A stretch of DNA of 64,000 nucleotides from Allobosea sp. Tri-44 (GCF_004123845.1 NZ_NBDP01000030.1:868001-932000), one strand, 5' to 3'. Shown: positions 44,176-53,724, counted from the stretch's first letter. Made by a program: numbers and translations. The notes: generated by a model not told the origin, from the letters alone.

Positions 44176-45168
44176 TTACGCCGCCGCCCGCCCCGCATTC
44201 ACCGCATGACAGGCGACGCCGTCGATCACCGGCGGGTTCTCGATGCGGCAGCGATCGAAGACCAGCGGACAGCGCGGGTGGAAAGTGCAGCCCGAGGGCG
44301 GGTTGATCGGGTTCGGGATCTCGCCCTTCACGCCCTCGCGCGCCTTGCCGATCATGGCGAGGTCGGGCACCGCATCGAGCAGCATCCTGGTATAGGGATG
44401 GCGCGGGGCGGCGAAGAGCTGCTTGCCGTCGGAGACCTCGACGAGGCGGCCGAGATACATCACGCCGATGCGTGTCGCCATGTGCCGGACGACCGCCAGA
44501 TTGTGCGAGATGAACAGGTAGGTCAGCCCGAACTTCTCCTGCAGATCGCGCATCAGATTGAGGATCTGCGCCTGCACGGACACGTCGAGCGCCGAGGTCG
44601 GCTCGTCGCAGACGATGAACTCGGCATTGGAAGCGAGCGCGCGGGCGATCGCGATGCGCTGGCGCTGGCCGCCGGAGAATTCGTGCGGGAACTTCTTGCC
44701 GTCGTCGGGATGCAGGCCGACCAGCGAGAGCAATTCGCCGACGCGCGTCTCGATCGCGGCATCGCCCTGGATGATGCCGAAGGCACGGATCGGCTCGGCG
44801 ATGATCCGTCCGACGCGCCAGCGCGGGTTGAGCGAGGCGTAAGGGTCCTGGAAGATCATCTGGATACGCTTGCGCAGGCGCTGGCGCTCGGCGGAAGCGG
44901 CCTGATCGGACATCGAGACGCCGTCGATCGAGACCGTGCCCCCGGAGGGATGCAACAGGCCGACGACCATGCGCGCCACGGTCGACTTGCCCGAGCCGGA
45001 CTCGCCGACGAGCGCGAAGGTCTCGCCCTTGCGGATGTCGAAGGAGACGCCGTCGACGGCCTTGAGATATTGCTTGGGCGCATTCTCCAGCACCCGGTTG
45101 AGCCAGGGCCTGGAGACGTCGAAGACGCGCTTCAGGTCACGGACCTGGACGAAGGCTTTCTCGCTCAC
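44176..45168 (-). CDS. Peptide-type ABC transporter ATPase, DppF/OppF class
   Basis: 330 aa. Walker A GESGSGKST, signature FSGGQRQRIAIARAL, Walker B FIVCDEPTSALDVSVQAQIL and the C-terminal oligopeptide ATPase extension with the Cys pattern CTFHPRCP...CRIENP of the [4Fe-4S]-binding OppF/DppF group. It energises the import of peptides or related solutes. The GTG start overlaps the upstream ATPase stop (GTGA). Together with the next gene it forms the only ATPase pair of the transporter region. Confidence 0.93.
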   Translation of the reverse strand: MSEKAFVQVRDLKRVFDVSRPWLNRVLENAPKQYLKAVDGVSFDIRKGETFALVGESGSGKSTVARMVVGLLHPSGGTVSIDGVSMSDQAASAERQRLRKRIQMIFQDPYASLNPRWRVGRIIAEPIRAFGIIQGDAAIETRVGELLSLVGLHPDDGKKFPHEFSGGQRQRIAIARALASNAEFIVCDEPTSALDVSVQAQILNLMRDLQEKFGLTYLFISHNLAVVRHMATRIGVMYLGRLVEVSDGKQLFAAPRHPYTRMLLDAVPDLAMIGKAREGVKGEIPNPINPPSGCTFHPRCPLVFDRCRIENPPVIDGVACHAVNAGRAAA

Positions 45169-46166
45169 GCCGCGATCTCCGTCTTGCCGCTCGGCACCTT
45201 CGCCTGGTCGTAGAGATGGCAGGCGACCTGATGGCCGCCGACATCGATGAGTTCCGGCCGGTCGACATGGCAACGGGCGAAAACCTTGGAGCAGCGCGGA
45301 TTGAAGGCGCAGCCGCTGGGGATGCTGGAGAGCCTGGGCATCGAGCCCGGGATCTGCACGAGCCGCTCGGCATCGCCCGTGATCGAGGGGATCGCGCCCA
45401 TCAGCCCCTGGGTATAGGGGTGGAGCGGTTCCTTGATGACGTCGCGCACCGGGCCGATCTCGGCGACGCGGCCAGCATACATCACGGCGACGCGGTCGGC
45501 AGTCTCGGCGATCACGCCCATATCGTGCGTGACCAGCATCACCGAGGTGCCGCGTTCCTTGCAGAGCCGCTTGATCAGGCTGATGATCTGCGCCTGCACG
45601 GAGACGTCGAGTGCGGTGGTCGGCTCGTCGGCGATGATGAATTCCGGCTCGGCGCAGAGCGCGAGCGCGATGACGACGCGCTGGCGCATGCCGCCGGAGA
45701 ATTCGTGCGGATAGCCGTCGATGCGCCGTTCGGGCGCGGGTATGCCGACCTCGTCGAGCAGGGCGATGGCGCGCTTGCGCGCATCCGCCGCATTGAGATC
45801 GGTATGCGTCTGGATCGTCTCGATCAACTGCTCGCCGACCCGGTAGAGCGGGTTGAGGCTGGTCAGCGGGTCCTGGAAGATCATGCCGATGCGCTTGCCG
45901 CGGACGCGGCGCATCTCCTCGGGCGAAAGGTTGTCGACGCGCTCGCCCGAGAGCACGACCTTGCCGCCGGCGATGCGGCCCGGCGGATCGATCAGGCCGA
46001 TGATCGCCGAGCCGGTGACCGACTTGCCGGCGCCGGATTCGCCGACGACGCCGAGCACCTCGCCGCGGGCGATATCGAAGGAAATCTTGTCGAGGGCGCG
46101 CAGCGTGGCACGCCGCGTGACGAACTCGACGGTGAGGTCCTGAACCGAGAGGACGGGTTGGGTCAT
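45165..46166 (-). CDS. Peptide-type ABC transporter ATPase, DppD/OppD class
   Basis: 333 aa. Walker A GESGAGKSVTGSAI, signature EFSGGMRQRVVIALAL, Walker B FIIADEPTTALDVSVQAQII, H-loop VTHDMGVIAETADRV, and the C-terminal CAFNPRCSKVFARC motif of the OppD group. Pairs with the DppF-type protein in a heterodimer. It is 43 bp downstream of the first permease pair. Confidence 0.93.
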   Translation of the reverse strand: MTQPVLSVQDLTVEFVTRRATLRALDKISFDIARGEVLGVVGESGAGKSVTGSAIIGLIDPPGRIAGGKVVLSGERVDNLSPEEMRRVRGKRIGMIFQDPLTSLNPLYRVGEQLIETIQTHTDLNAADARKRAIALLDEVGIPAPERRIDGYPHEFSGGMRQRVVIALALCAEPEFIIADEPTTALDVSVQAQIISLIKRLCKERGTSVMLVTHDMGVIAETADRVAVMYAGRVAEIGPVRDVIKEPLHPYTQGLMGAIPSITGDAERLVQIPGSMPRLSSIPSGCAFNPRCSKVFARCHVDRPELIDVGGHQVACHLYDQAKVPSGKTEIAA

Positions 46167-46209
46167 CGCAGCTCCGCGGACACGAATGAAGACGAGAAGC
46201 GTATCATCG

Positions 46210-47157
46210 TCACCTCAGTTTCGGATTGAGAGCATCGCGCAGCCAGTCGCCGAACAGATTGATCGAGAGCGCGAACAGGATCAGCACGAGCGAAGGGAAG
46301 AGCAGGATCCACCACTCGCCGGAGAACAGGTATTGCTGGCCGAAGCGGATCAGCGTGCCGAGCGAGGGCTGGGTCGGCGGCATGCCGACACCGAGGAAGG
46401 AGAGCGTCGCCTCCTCGATCACCGCAAGCGCGAGGTTGATCGTGGCGATGACCAGGACGGGACCGGCGACATTGGGCAGGACGTGCTTCAGCATCACCGG
46501 CCAGGCCTTGAGGCCGATCAGGCGGGCGGCGTCGACATAGACCTTGTTCTTCTCGACCAGGGTCGAGCCGCGCACGGTGCGGGCATATTGCGCCCAATTC
46601 GACAGGCCGATGGCGATGACGAGGACGAGCAGCGTCATCTGCTCCTGTGCCGCTGGCGCGATCAAACCGCGTGCCACGCCGAAGACGAGCAGCGCCACCA
46701 GGATCGCCGGGAAGGAGAGCTGGATGTCGGCGACGCGCATGATCAGCGCCTCGGTGCGGCCGCCGACATAGCCGGCGACGAGGCCAAGACCGACGCCGAG
46801 CACCAGCGAGAACAGCACCGAGGCCGCGCCGACGATCAGCGAGACGCGCGAGCCGTAGAGGATCGCCGAGAAGATGTCGCGCCCCTGCCCGTCGGAGCCG
46901 AGCCAGAAGACCTTGCCGGTGATCTCGTTCGGCTGCATCGGCCGCGAGAAGCCGTCTGAGAGGTCGAGCGAGGACGGATCGAACGGGTCGTATGGCGCGA
47001 TCAGCGGCGCGAAGACGGCGGCCAGCACCAGCAGCAGCGCCATGATGCTCGCCACCACCGTGATCGGCGAGGAGCGGAAGGAATAGATGAGATCGGAATC
47101 CCAGAACCGGGCGAAGCGGCCCGGCGGTTTCGGGGTGGGGAGTGGAGCTGTCGTCAT
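46210..47157 (-). CDS. Peptide-type ABC transporter permease, DppC class (module 1)
   Basis: 315 aa, six membrane helices expected. The N-terminal cytoplasmic segment is followed by IAPYDPFDPSSLDLSDGF and the FWLGSDGQGRDIFSAILYGS motif typical of DppC. The EAA coupling loop is DAARLIGLKAWPVMLKHVLP. ATG 47157 lies 8 bp after the DppB-type stop. Inner-membrane channel half of module 1. Confidence 0.92.
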   Translation of the reverse strand: MTTAPLPTPKPPGRFARFWDSDLIYSFRSSPITVVASIMALLLVLAAVFAPLIAPYDPFDPSSLDLSDGFSRPMQPNEITGKVFWLGSDGQGRDIFSAILYGSRVSLIVGAASVLFSLVLGVGLGLVAGYVGGRTEALIMRVADIQLSFPAILVALLVFGVARGLIAPAAQEQMTLLVLVIAIGLSNWAQYARTVRGSTLVEKNKVYVDAARLIGLKAWPVMLKHVLPNVAGPVLVIATINLALAVIEEATLSFLGVGMPPTQPSLGTLIRFGQQYLFSGEWWILLFPSLVLILFALSINLFGDWLRDALNPKLR

Positions 47158-47164
47158 CGCAGCC

Positions 47165-48148
47165 TCACTTCGCCGGAACCAGTGTGCCGCCGCGCAAGCG
47201 CGGATCGAGCGCGACATAGACGATGTCGACCAGCAGCGAGGTCAGCACGAAGACGAAGGCGACGAAGAGCAGATAGGCCGACATCACCGGCACGTCGACG
47301 AACTGCACGGCGTTGACGAAGAGCGCGCCGAGCCCCGGCCACTGGAACACCGTCTCGGTGACGATGGCGAAGGCGATGACGCCGCCGAGCTGGACGCCGG
47401 CGATGGTGATCACCGGGATCATGGTGTTGCGCAGGGCATGGCGGAACTCGATCTTGCGCTCGGGGATGCCGCGGGCGCGGGCGAAGCGGATGAAATCGGC
47501 GCGCATCACCTCGAGCATCTCGGAGCGGACGAGGCGCATCACCAGCGTGAGCTGCAGGAAGCCGAGCGTCAGCACTGGCATGACCAGCGACTTCAGCCCG
47601 CTCACGGTCAGCAGCCCGGTCGACCACCAGCCGATCTGGACGGTGTCGCCGCGCCCGAAGGACGGCAGCCAGCGCAATTCGACGGCGAAGATATAGATCA
47701 GCCCGATGCCGATCAGGAAGGTCGGCAGGGAAACGCCGATCAGGGAGACGGACATGACGACGTTGGCGATCCAGCTGTCGCGGCGGATCGCGGCATAGAC
47801 ACCGAAGACGATGCCGGTGACGAAGGCGAAGATCGCCGAAAGCACGGCGAGCTCGACCGTCGCCGGCAGGCGTTCGAGAATCAGCGAGGAGACCTTGCGG
47901 CCCTGGCGATAGGAGATGCCGAAATCGCCCCGCGCTGCGTCCGCAACGAAGCGGGCGAACTGCAGCGGCACGGGATCGTTGAGGCCGAGCCGCTCAGTCA
48001 GCTCGGCGCGGTCCTGCAGCGTCGCCTCCTGGCCGAGCATGTTGACGACCGGATCGCCGACGAAACGGAACATCGAGAAGGCGATGAAGGCGACGGCGAG
48101 CATCACCACCAGCCCCTGCATCAGCGAGCGCAGGATATAGGCGAGCAT
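47165..48148 (-). CDS. Peptide-type ABC transporter permease, DppB class (module 1)
   Basis: 327 aa. N-terminal helix LMQGLVVMLAVAFIAFSMFR, a periplasmic loop (QEATLQDRAELTERLGLNDP), and the EAA-like coupling region FIRFARARGIPERKIEFRHA, then LRNTMIPVITIAGVQLGGVI. Channel half that pairs with the DppC-type gene immediately downstream. It is separated from the SBP gene upstream by a strong hairpin (48179-48212), which probably lowers permease expression relative to the binding protein. Confidence 0.92.
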   Translation of the reverse strand: MLAYILRSLMQGLVVMLAVAFIAFSMFRFVGDPVVNMLGQEATLQDRAELTERLGLNDPVPLQFARFVADAARGDFGISYRQGRKVSSLILERLPATVELAVLSAIFAFVTGIVFGVYAAIRRDSWIANVVMSVSLIGVSLPTFLIGIGLIYIFAVELRWLPSFGRGDTVQIGWWSTGLLTVSGLKSLVMPVLTLGFLQLTLVMRLVRSEMLEVMRADFIRFARARGIPERKIEFRHALRNTMIPVITIAGVQLGGVIAFAIVTETVFQWPGLGALFVNAVQFVDVPVMSAYLLFVAFVFVLTSLLVDIVYVALDPRLRGGTLVPAK

Positions 48149-48178
48149 CGCGTCTTGAACCCCTTATACGAACGATAA

Positions 48179-48212
48179 GTCGCAGGGGCCGTCTTGGCGC
48201 GGCCCCTGCGAC
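48179..48212 (-). terminator. Strong hairpin between SBP and permease genes (attenuator)
   Basis: Perfect 13-bp stem (GTCGCAGGGGCCG / CGGCCCCTGCGAC) with an 8-nt loop, just after the substrate-binding-protein stop. The following sequence on the minus strand is only weakly T-rich, so partial termination or mRNA 3'-end protection is more likely than full termination. Confidence 0.65.
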
Positions 48213-48224
48213 AGATTGCCGGCT

Positions 48225-49826
48225 CTACGAGCCCTTGAACGAAACCATCTTCAGCTTCGGGTTGTTCGAGACGTCGACAGGGATGTCGAGGGTCGAATTC
48301 ATGCCGTAGCTGAGCGACTGATGGTGGAGCGGCAGGTAGACCGTCTCGTCCTTCACCTTCGCCCAGATGTTGGCGATGGTGGCGTCGCGTTTGGCGATGT
48401 CGATCTCCTTGGAGAGCGTCTGGATCTGCGCGTCGACATCCTTGTCGGAATAGCCGGTCGCATTCCAGCTGCCCTGCGAGCCGGTGCGGCTGTGGTACAT
48501 GTAGGAGAAGACATAGTCGCTGTCGAAGGTCGGAACGCCCCAGCCGACGAGGTAGAACTCGGTCTCAGGCGGGTTCTTCTGGATCAGGTTGAAGTGGATC
48601 GACTTCGACTGCGAGACCAGGTTCACCTTCACCCCGATCTGGCCGAACATGCCGACCGCCGCCTGGCAGATGCCCTCATCGTTGATGTAGCGGTCGTTCG
48701 AGCAGTGCAGCGTCACCGAGAAGCCGTTGGGATAGCCGGCCTCGGCCAGCAACGCCTTGGCCTTGGCGACATCGGTCGCCGGCGCAGCGTCGAGCTCCTT
48801 GGTCCAGCCATTGGCGAAGGGCGGCAGGATGATGCCGGTCGGTATCGACTCGCCGCGCATCACGACGCGCTGGATGGCCGAGCGGTTGAGCGCCATGTTC
48901 ATCGCCTGGCGGACGCGCTTGTCGGCGAAGGGGTTCTTGCCCTCGACATTGTCGCCCTTCAGGTCCTTGGACGCGACATCCATGCCGAAGAAGATGGTGC
49001 GGTTCTCGGGACCCGAGGTGACGCGGATCTTCGGCTGGCTCTTCAGCCGGGCGATATCCTGCACCGGCACGTCCTGGACGAAATCGACCTCGCCGGAAAG
49101 CAGCGCCGCGATGCGGGTCGCGTCCTGCTTGATCGGCACATAGGTGAGCTCGGTGATTTCGAGCGGTACCTTGGCCTTGGCCCAGTAGTTCTCGTTGCGC
49201 TTCATCACCGTCTTCACGTCGGCTTCGCGCGAGACGAGGACGAAGGGGCCGGTGCCGTTGGCGTTGCGGACGGCGTAGTTCTCTTCCTTGTTCTTGAAGT
49301 CCTGCGCCTTGGTGGCGTTGTTCTTCTCCGCCCAGGCCTTGCTCATGATGCGGATCGAGGAGGTGTTGTTGACCAAAAGCGGGTTCGGGCCCTTGGTCTT
49401 GATCCGGACCGTCAGGTCGTCGACCTTCGTGACCTTTTCGACCGAGGTCAGATAGCCCTTGAAGTCCGAGGTCGGCTGCATGGCGCGCTCATAGGAGAAC
49501 ACCACGTCGTCGGCGGTGAAGGGCGCGCCGTCATGGAACTTGACGCCCTCCTGGAGCTTGAACTCCCAGGTGGTCGGATCGTCCGGCAGCACCTTCCAGG
49601 ACGAAGCCAGCAGCGGGTGGAGCTTGCCGGCATGGTCGCGCTCGGTCAGGCTCTCATACATGTGCTGGTTGACCGAGGTCGTCAGGCCCTCGTTCTGGCC
49701 GTGCGGATCGATCGTCAGCGCATCGCCGGCGGAGGCCCATTTGACGGGCTTCGCCTCGGCGGCGCCGAGCGCCAGCACGGACACGCCGAACAGTGCGGCG
49801 GCAAGCGCAAGATAACGCGGTTTCAT
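48225..49826 (-). CDS. ABC transporter substrate-binding protein, family 5 (module 1)
   Basis: 533 aa. Signal peptide (MKPRYLALAAALFGVSVLAL, cleavage after AEA), mature start KPVKWASAGDALTIDPHGQN, then the SBP_bac_5 core (WKVLPDDPTTWEFKLQEGVK, FHDGAPFTADDVVFSYERAM). Periplasmic receptor of peptide/nickel/opine-type importers. The ligand cannot be predicted. It precedes permease genes of module 1 and lies 157 bp after module 2, so a promoter may exist in that gap. Confidence 0.92.
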   Translation of the reverse strand: MKPRYLALAAALFGVSVLALGAAEAKPVKWASAGDALTIDPHGQNEGLTTSVNQHMYESLTERDHAGKLHPLLASSWKVLPDDPTTWEFKLQEGVKFHDGAPFTADDVVFSYERAMQPTSDFKGYLTSVEKVTKVDDLTVRIKTKGPNPLLVNNTSSIRIMSKAWAEKNNATKAQDFKNKEENYAVRNANGTGPFVLVSREADVKTVMKRNENYWAKAKVPLEITELTYVPIKQDATRIAALLSGEVDFVQDVPVQDIARLKSQPKIRVTSGPENRTIFFGMDVASKDLKGDNVEGKNPFADKRVRQAMNMALNRSAIQRVVMRGESIPTGIILPPFANGWTKELDAAPATDVAKAKALLAEAGYPNGFSVTLHCSNDRYINDEGICQAAVGMFGQIGVKVNLVSQSKSIHFNLIQKNPPETEFYLVGWGVPTFDSDYVFSYMYHSRTGSQGSWNATGYSDKDVDAQIQTLSKEIDIAKRDATIANIWAKVKDETVYLPLHHQSLSYGMNSTLDIPVDVSNNPKLKMVSFKGS

Positions 49827-49983
49827 CGGAATTGACCTCCCAGTCGCGACCGGATCGACCGGCCGCCGAAGCGCCGGATGTTAGGACCCGTCCCCTTGTC
49901 TGTCACGGGTCCAATCTGCGTAAAACACATGACATCGGCGGGCATTTGCTGTGCGAACAGGCAGCAAGCGCAGCAAAATCTGT

Positions 49984-50931
49984 TCATCGCAGCCTCGGAT
50001 TGAGGGCGTCGCGCAGCCAGTCGCCGAGCAGGTTCACGGCAAGCACCAGGATCGCCAGCGTGACGCCCGGGAAGGTGACGATCCACCAGTCGCCGGAGAA
50101 CAGGTAGCGATTGCCGATCGAGATCAGCGTGCCGAGCGATGGCTGGGTCGCCGGCAGGCCGACGCCGAGGAAAGAGAGCGTCGCCTCGGTGATCACAGCG
50201 AGCGCGAGGTTGATGGTCAGGATGACCAGCACCGGGCCGATCACGTTCGGCAGGACATGGCGCAGCATGATCAGCGGCGCCGGCAGGCCGACGAGTCTGG
50301 CAGCCTGGACATAGTCCTTGTTGCGCTCGACCAGGGTCGAGCCGCGGATGGTGCGGGCGTATTGCACCCAGAAGGAGAGCCCGATCGAGATCACCAGCAC
50401 ATAGAGGGCGGTGTCCTCGCGGTTCGCGCCCTTGAAGATGCCGCGGACGACGCCGTCGATCAGAAGGGCGATCAGGATGGCCGGGAAGGTCAACTGCACG
50501 TCGGCGATACGCATGATCAGCGAATCGACGCGGCCGCCGAGATAGCCGGCAAGCAGGCCGAGCGTGATGCCGATCGTTGCCGCCAAGGCGACGCCGAGCA
50601 GGCCGACGATCAGTGAGACGCGCAGGCCGTAGAGGATCGCCGAATAGAGATCGCGGCCCTGGTCGTCCGTGCCGAGGATGAACTTGGGATCGCCGCCATC
50701 CTGCCAGGCCGGCGGGATGTTGGCGTCGGCGAGGAAGACGGTCGCCGGGTCGAACGGATTGGTCGGGGCGATCCAGGGCGAGAAGGCGGCGCCAATGAAC
50801 ATCACGAGCACGATGACGGCCGCGACCATCGTCACCTTCGAGCGCAGGAAGCTCGCAAGGATGTCGCTGTCGAGGATGCGGGCCCAGAGGGAGGGCGGCT
50901 TTTTCGGGGAGGAAGCGGGTTGCACACTCAT
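49984..50931 (-). CDS. Peptide-type ABC transporter permease, DppC class (module 2)
   Basis: 315 aa, the same architecture and length as the module 1 protein (FILGTDDQGRDLYSAILYGL, coupling loop QAARLVGLPAPLIMLRHVLP, C-terminus LLGDWLRDALNPRLR). The near-identical C-termini of the two proteins indicate paralogy. ATG 50931 is chosen, 8 bp after the DppB-type stop; the longer frame runs into that gene. Confidence 0.92.
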   Translation of the reverse strand: MSVQPASSPKKPPSLWARILDSDILASFLRSKVTMVAAVIVLVMFIGAAFSPWIAPTNPFDPATVFLADANIPPAWQDGGDPKFILGTDDQGRDLYSAILYGLRVSLIVGLLGVALAATIGITLGLLAGYLGGRVDSLIMRIADVQLTFPAILIALLIDGVVRGIFKGANREDTALYVLVISIGLSFWVQYARTIRGSTLVERNKDYVQAARLVGLPAPLIMLRHVLPNVIGPVLVILTINLALAVITEATLSFLGVGLPATQPSLGTLISIGNRYLFSGDWWIVTFPGVTLAILVLAVNLLGDWLRDALNPRLR

Positions 50932-50939
50932 GACCGACC

Positions 50940-51920
50940 TCAATGCGCCCCGATCGTCGCGCGCAGGCGCGGATCGACCAGCGCGTAGAGCAGGTCGACG
51001 ATCAGGTTGATGCTGACGAACAGGAAGGAGATCAACATGAGATAGGCCGCCATGATCGGGATATCGACCTGCTGCACCGCCTTGAGGAAGAGCAGGCCCA
51101 TGCCCGGCCACTGGAACACCGTCTCGGTGATGATGGCGAAGGCGATGATCGAGCCGAGTTGCAGGCCGGCGATGGTGATGACCGGCACCAGCGTGTTCTT
51201 CAGCGCATGGCCGAAATGGATGGCTCTCGTCTTGAGGCCGCGGGCGCGGGCGAACTTGATGTAGTCGGTGCGCAGCACTTCGAGCATCTCGGCCCGGACG
51301 AGGCGCATGATCAGCGTCATCTGGAACAGGCCGAGCGTGATCGAGGGCAGGATGAGCGCCTTCCAGCCCGAGGCGGTCAGAAGCCCTGTCGTCCACCAGT
51401 TGCCGATCTTGACGACCTCGCCCCGCCCGAAGGAGGGCAGCCAGCCGAGCGTCACCGAGAACAGGTAGATCAGGAGGATGCCGATCAGGAAGGTCGGCAG
51501 GCTGATGCCGACGAGCGAGACCGTCTGGAAGATCTTCGCCAGCCAGCTGTCGCGGCGCAGCGCCGTGTAGACGCCCATGGGTATGCCAACCAGCAATGAG
51601 AACAGCGCCGACATGAAGGCGAGCTCGAGCGTCGCCGGCGCGCGCTCGCCGAGCAGCGAGATCACCGGCAGGCGGAACTGGTAGGAGACGCCGAATTCGA
51701 GCCGTGCGGCGTTGTAGATATAGCGCGCGAACTGGACGACCACCGGCTCGTCGAGGCCGAGCGTCTGGCGCAGCTGCGCGACCTGCTCCTGCGGCGTGTC
51801 GACGCCGACCATCTGGTTCACCGGGTCGCCGACGAAGCGGAACATGGCGAAGGCGATGAGCGCGACCGCGAGCATCACGATCAGCGACTGGAACAGCCGG
51901 CGCAGCACAAATGCGAGCAT
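50940..51920 (-). CDS. Peptide-type ABC transporter permease, DppB class (module 2)
   Basis: 326 aa. Begins MLAFVLRRLFQSLIVMLAVA and contains YIKFARARGLKTRAIHFGHA as coupling region. It is a paralogue of the module 1 DppB-type protein, with the same gene order and spacing. Upstream lies a 214-bp gap holding a large inverted repeat and the terminator of the second SBP gene. Confidence 0.92.
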   Translation of the reverse strand: MLAFVLRRLFQSLIVMLAVALIAFAMFRFVGDPVNQMVGVDTPQEQVAQLRQTLGLDEPVVVQFARYIYNAARLEFGVSYQFRLPVISLLGERAPATLELAFMSALFSLLVGIPMGVYTALRRDSWLAKIFQTVSLVGISLPTFLIGILLIYLFSVTLGWLPSFGRGEVVKIGNWWTTGLLTASGWKALILPSITLGLFQMTLIMRLVRAEMLEVLRTDYIKFARARGLKTRAIHFGHALKNTLVPVITIAGLQLGSIIAFAIITETVFQWPGMGLLFLKAVQQVDIPIMAAYLMLISFLFVSINLIVDLLYALVDPRLRATIGAH

Positions 51921-51968
51921 GTTCGCCCTTACAAGGAATCCGACGCCGTTCGTACGGAACGGCCTCTG

Positions 51969-52077
51969 GAGCCGGGTCCGATCAGGTTAAATCAACCTGA
52001 TCGGTGAAACCGTCTCCAACCATAATAGAGATCGTTTTACCGATCGGCTTGCGACGCAAGCTGATCAGGACCGGCTC
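51969..52077. repeat. Nested inverted-repeat element, about 109 bp
   Basis: The outer arms GAGCCGGGTCCGATCAG and CTGATCAGGACCGGCTC are imperfect inverted copies. Inside is a perfect 11-bp stem, CCGATCAGGTT/AACCTGATCGG with a 5-nt loop (51978-52004), and a second hairpin GCTTGC-GAC-GCAAGC (52047-52061). This MITE-like arrangement is unlike the CGTCAT family. It lies between SBP 2 and its permease. Confidence 0.75.
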
Positions 52078-52089
52078 TATTCCGCAGAT

Positions 52090-52125
52090 AGAGAAAGGGC
52101 GCGTGAGCTCTTCGCCCGCGCGCCC
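52090..52125 (-). terminator. Intrinsic terminator/attenuator after SBP 2
   Basis: On the minus strand GGGCGCG pairs with CGCGCCC and is followed by TTTCTCT, 10 bp after the stop codon of the second substrate-binding protein. Such partial terminators between SBP and permease genes raise receptor over channel expression. Confidence 0.75.
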
Positions 52126-52134
52126 TACAGGCCC

Positions 52135-53724
52135 TCACTGCTCCTTGGTGGCGTAGTAGAGCAGCACCGAATTGTCGGCGCGCTGAGCGAGCTTCACCTT
52201 CTTCGAGACACCCCAGGCCAGAGCCTGCTGGTGGAGCGGGATGTAGGAGAACTCGTCGACGGTCATCTTGTAGGCCTCGCCGATCATCGCGTTGCGCTTG
52301 GCGGTGTCCGACTCGACCAGGATCTTATCGGTCAGCTCGTCGACCTTCTTGTTGCAGTAGTTGCCGAGGTTCGACTCGCCACGCGAGGAGCCGGCGACAT
52401 CGCGGCAGCCGAGGATGTCATAAAGGACATTGTGGCTGTCGAAGGTGCCGGGGGTCCAGCCGAGCAGGTAGAACGAGGTCTTGTAGCCGCCGGGCTTCAG
52501 CACCTTGGCGAAATACTGCGCCTTGGGCTGGGCGTTGAGGCTGACCTTGACGCCGATGCGGGCGAGCATGCCGACCACGGCCTGGCAGATCTGGCCGTCA
52601 TTGACGTAGCGGTCGTTCGGGCAGTCCATGCCGAGCTCGAAGCCGTTCGGATAGCCGGCCTCGGCGAGCAGCTTCTTGGAGGCTTCGGCGTCGAACTTGG
52701 CGCGAGTGAAGCCGGCAGTCGGGAACAGCTCCGGCGCGATCATCAGCGGCGACGGGGTCGAGAGCCCGCGCATGACGCGGCTCTTGATCGTCTCGATGTC
52801 GATCGCCTGGTAGAAGGCCTGGCGGACCTTGACGTCCTTGAAGGGATTCTTGCCCTTGACGCTCGATTCCAGCAGCTCGTCACGGGTCTGGTCGAAGCCG
52901 AGGAAGATGGTGCGCAATTCCGGCCCGGTCAGAACCTGGGCATTGCCCGCGGCGTTGACGCGCTGGATGTCCTGGATCGGAACCGGCTCGATCACGTCGA
53001 CCTCGCCGGAGAGCAGCGCGGCGACGCGGGTCGCGTCCGAGGAGATCGGCGTGAAGATGATCTCCTTGATGTTGCCTTCGATCTTCTTCCAGTAGCCCTC
53101 GTTGAGCTTGAAGACGGTCTTCACGCCCGGCTGATGGCTCTCGATCTTGTAGGGACCGGTGCCGTTGGCGTTGAGCGAGGCATGGCTCGGGGTGGTCGCG
53201 GCCGCAGGGGTCGGGGCGACGGCGTTGTTCGCCTCCGCCCACTTCTTCGACATGATGTACCAGGTGTCCCACTGCGCATTCAGGATCGGATTCGGCGCGG
53301 TCAGGACGACGTCGATCGTATGGTCGTCGACCTTGACGAACTTGGCGCTGGTCGGGATGCGGGTGGTGAAGTTCGAGCCCGTGGCGCGAACGCGCTCGGC
53401 CGAGAAGAGCACGTCATCGGCGGTGAAGTCCGAGCCGTCATGGAACTTGACGCCCTTGCGCAGGAAGAAGCGCCATTTCAGGCCGTCGTCGGACACTTCC
53501 CACTTCTCGGCGAGGGCCGGCTCGATCTTGAGATCCTTGCCGCGCGCCGTCAGGCCTTCATAGGGATGGCCGAGATGGGCGTTCGTCGTGGTTTCGTTGA
53601 CGGTGTAGGGATCGAGCGACTTGAGCTCGCCCTGGTTGGCGTATCGCAAGGTCTGGGCTTGTCCAGCCCCGCACATCAAGGCCAGGGCCGCCACGGCTGC
53701 CAGGCAATGGGTCTTGAACGACAT
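52135..53724 (-). CDS. ABC transporter substrate-binding protein, family 5 (module 2)
   Basis: 529 aa. Signal peptide HCLAAVAALALMCGAGQAQ, mature start TLRYANQGELKSLDPYTVNE, then FFLRKGVKFHDGSDFTADDV and PNPILNAQWDTWYIMSKKWA as SBP_bac_5 features. Clearly a paralogue of the module 1 receptor but quite divergent, so the two probably recognise different ligands. Start ATG 53724; ten more codons are open upstream. Confidence 0.92.
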   Translation of the reverse strand: MSFKTHCLAAVAALALMCGAGQAQTLRYANQGELKSLDPYTVNETTTNAHLGHPYEGLTARGKDLKIEPALAEKWEVSDDGLKWRFFLRKGVKFHDGSDFTADDVLFSAERVRATGSNFTTRIPTSAKFVKVDDHTIDVVLTAPNPILNAQWDTWYIMSKKWAEANNAVAPTPAAATTPSHASLNANGTGPYKIESHQPGVKTVFKLNEGYWKKIEGNIKEIIFTPISSDATRVAALLSGEVDVIEPVPIQDIQRVNAAGNAQVLTGPELRTIFLGFDQTRDELLESSVKGKNPFKDVKVRQAFYQAIDIETIKSRVMRGLSTPSPLMIAPELFPTAGFTRAKFDAEASKKLLAEAGYPNGFELGMDCPNDRYVNDGQICQAVVGMLARIGVKVSLNAQPKAQYFAKVLKPGGYKTSFYLLGWTPGTFDSHNVLYDILGCRDVAGSSRGESNLGNYCNKKVDELTDKILVESDTAKRNAMIGEAYKMTVDEFSYIPLHQQALAWGVSKKVKLAQRADNSVLLYYATKEQ

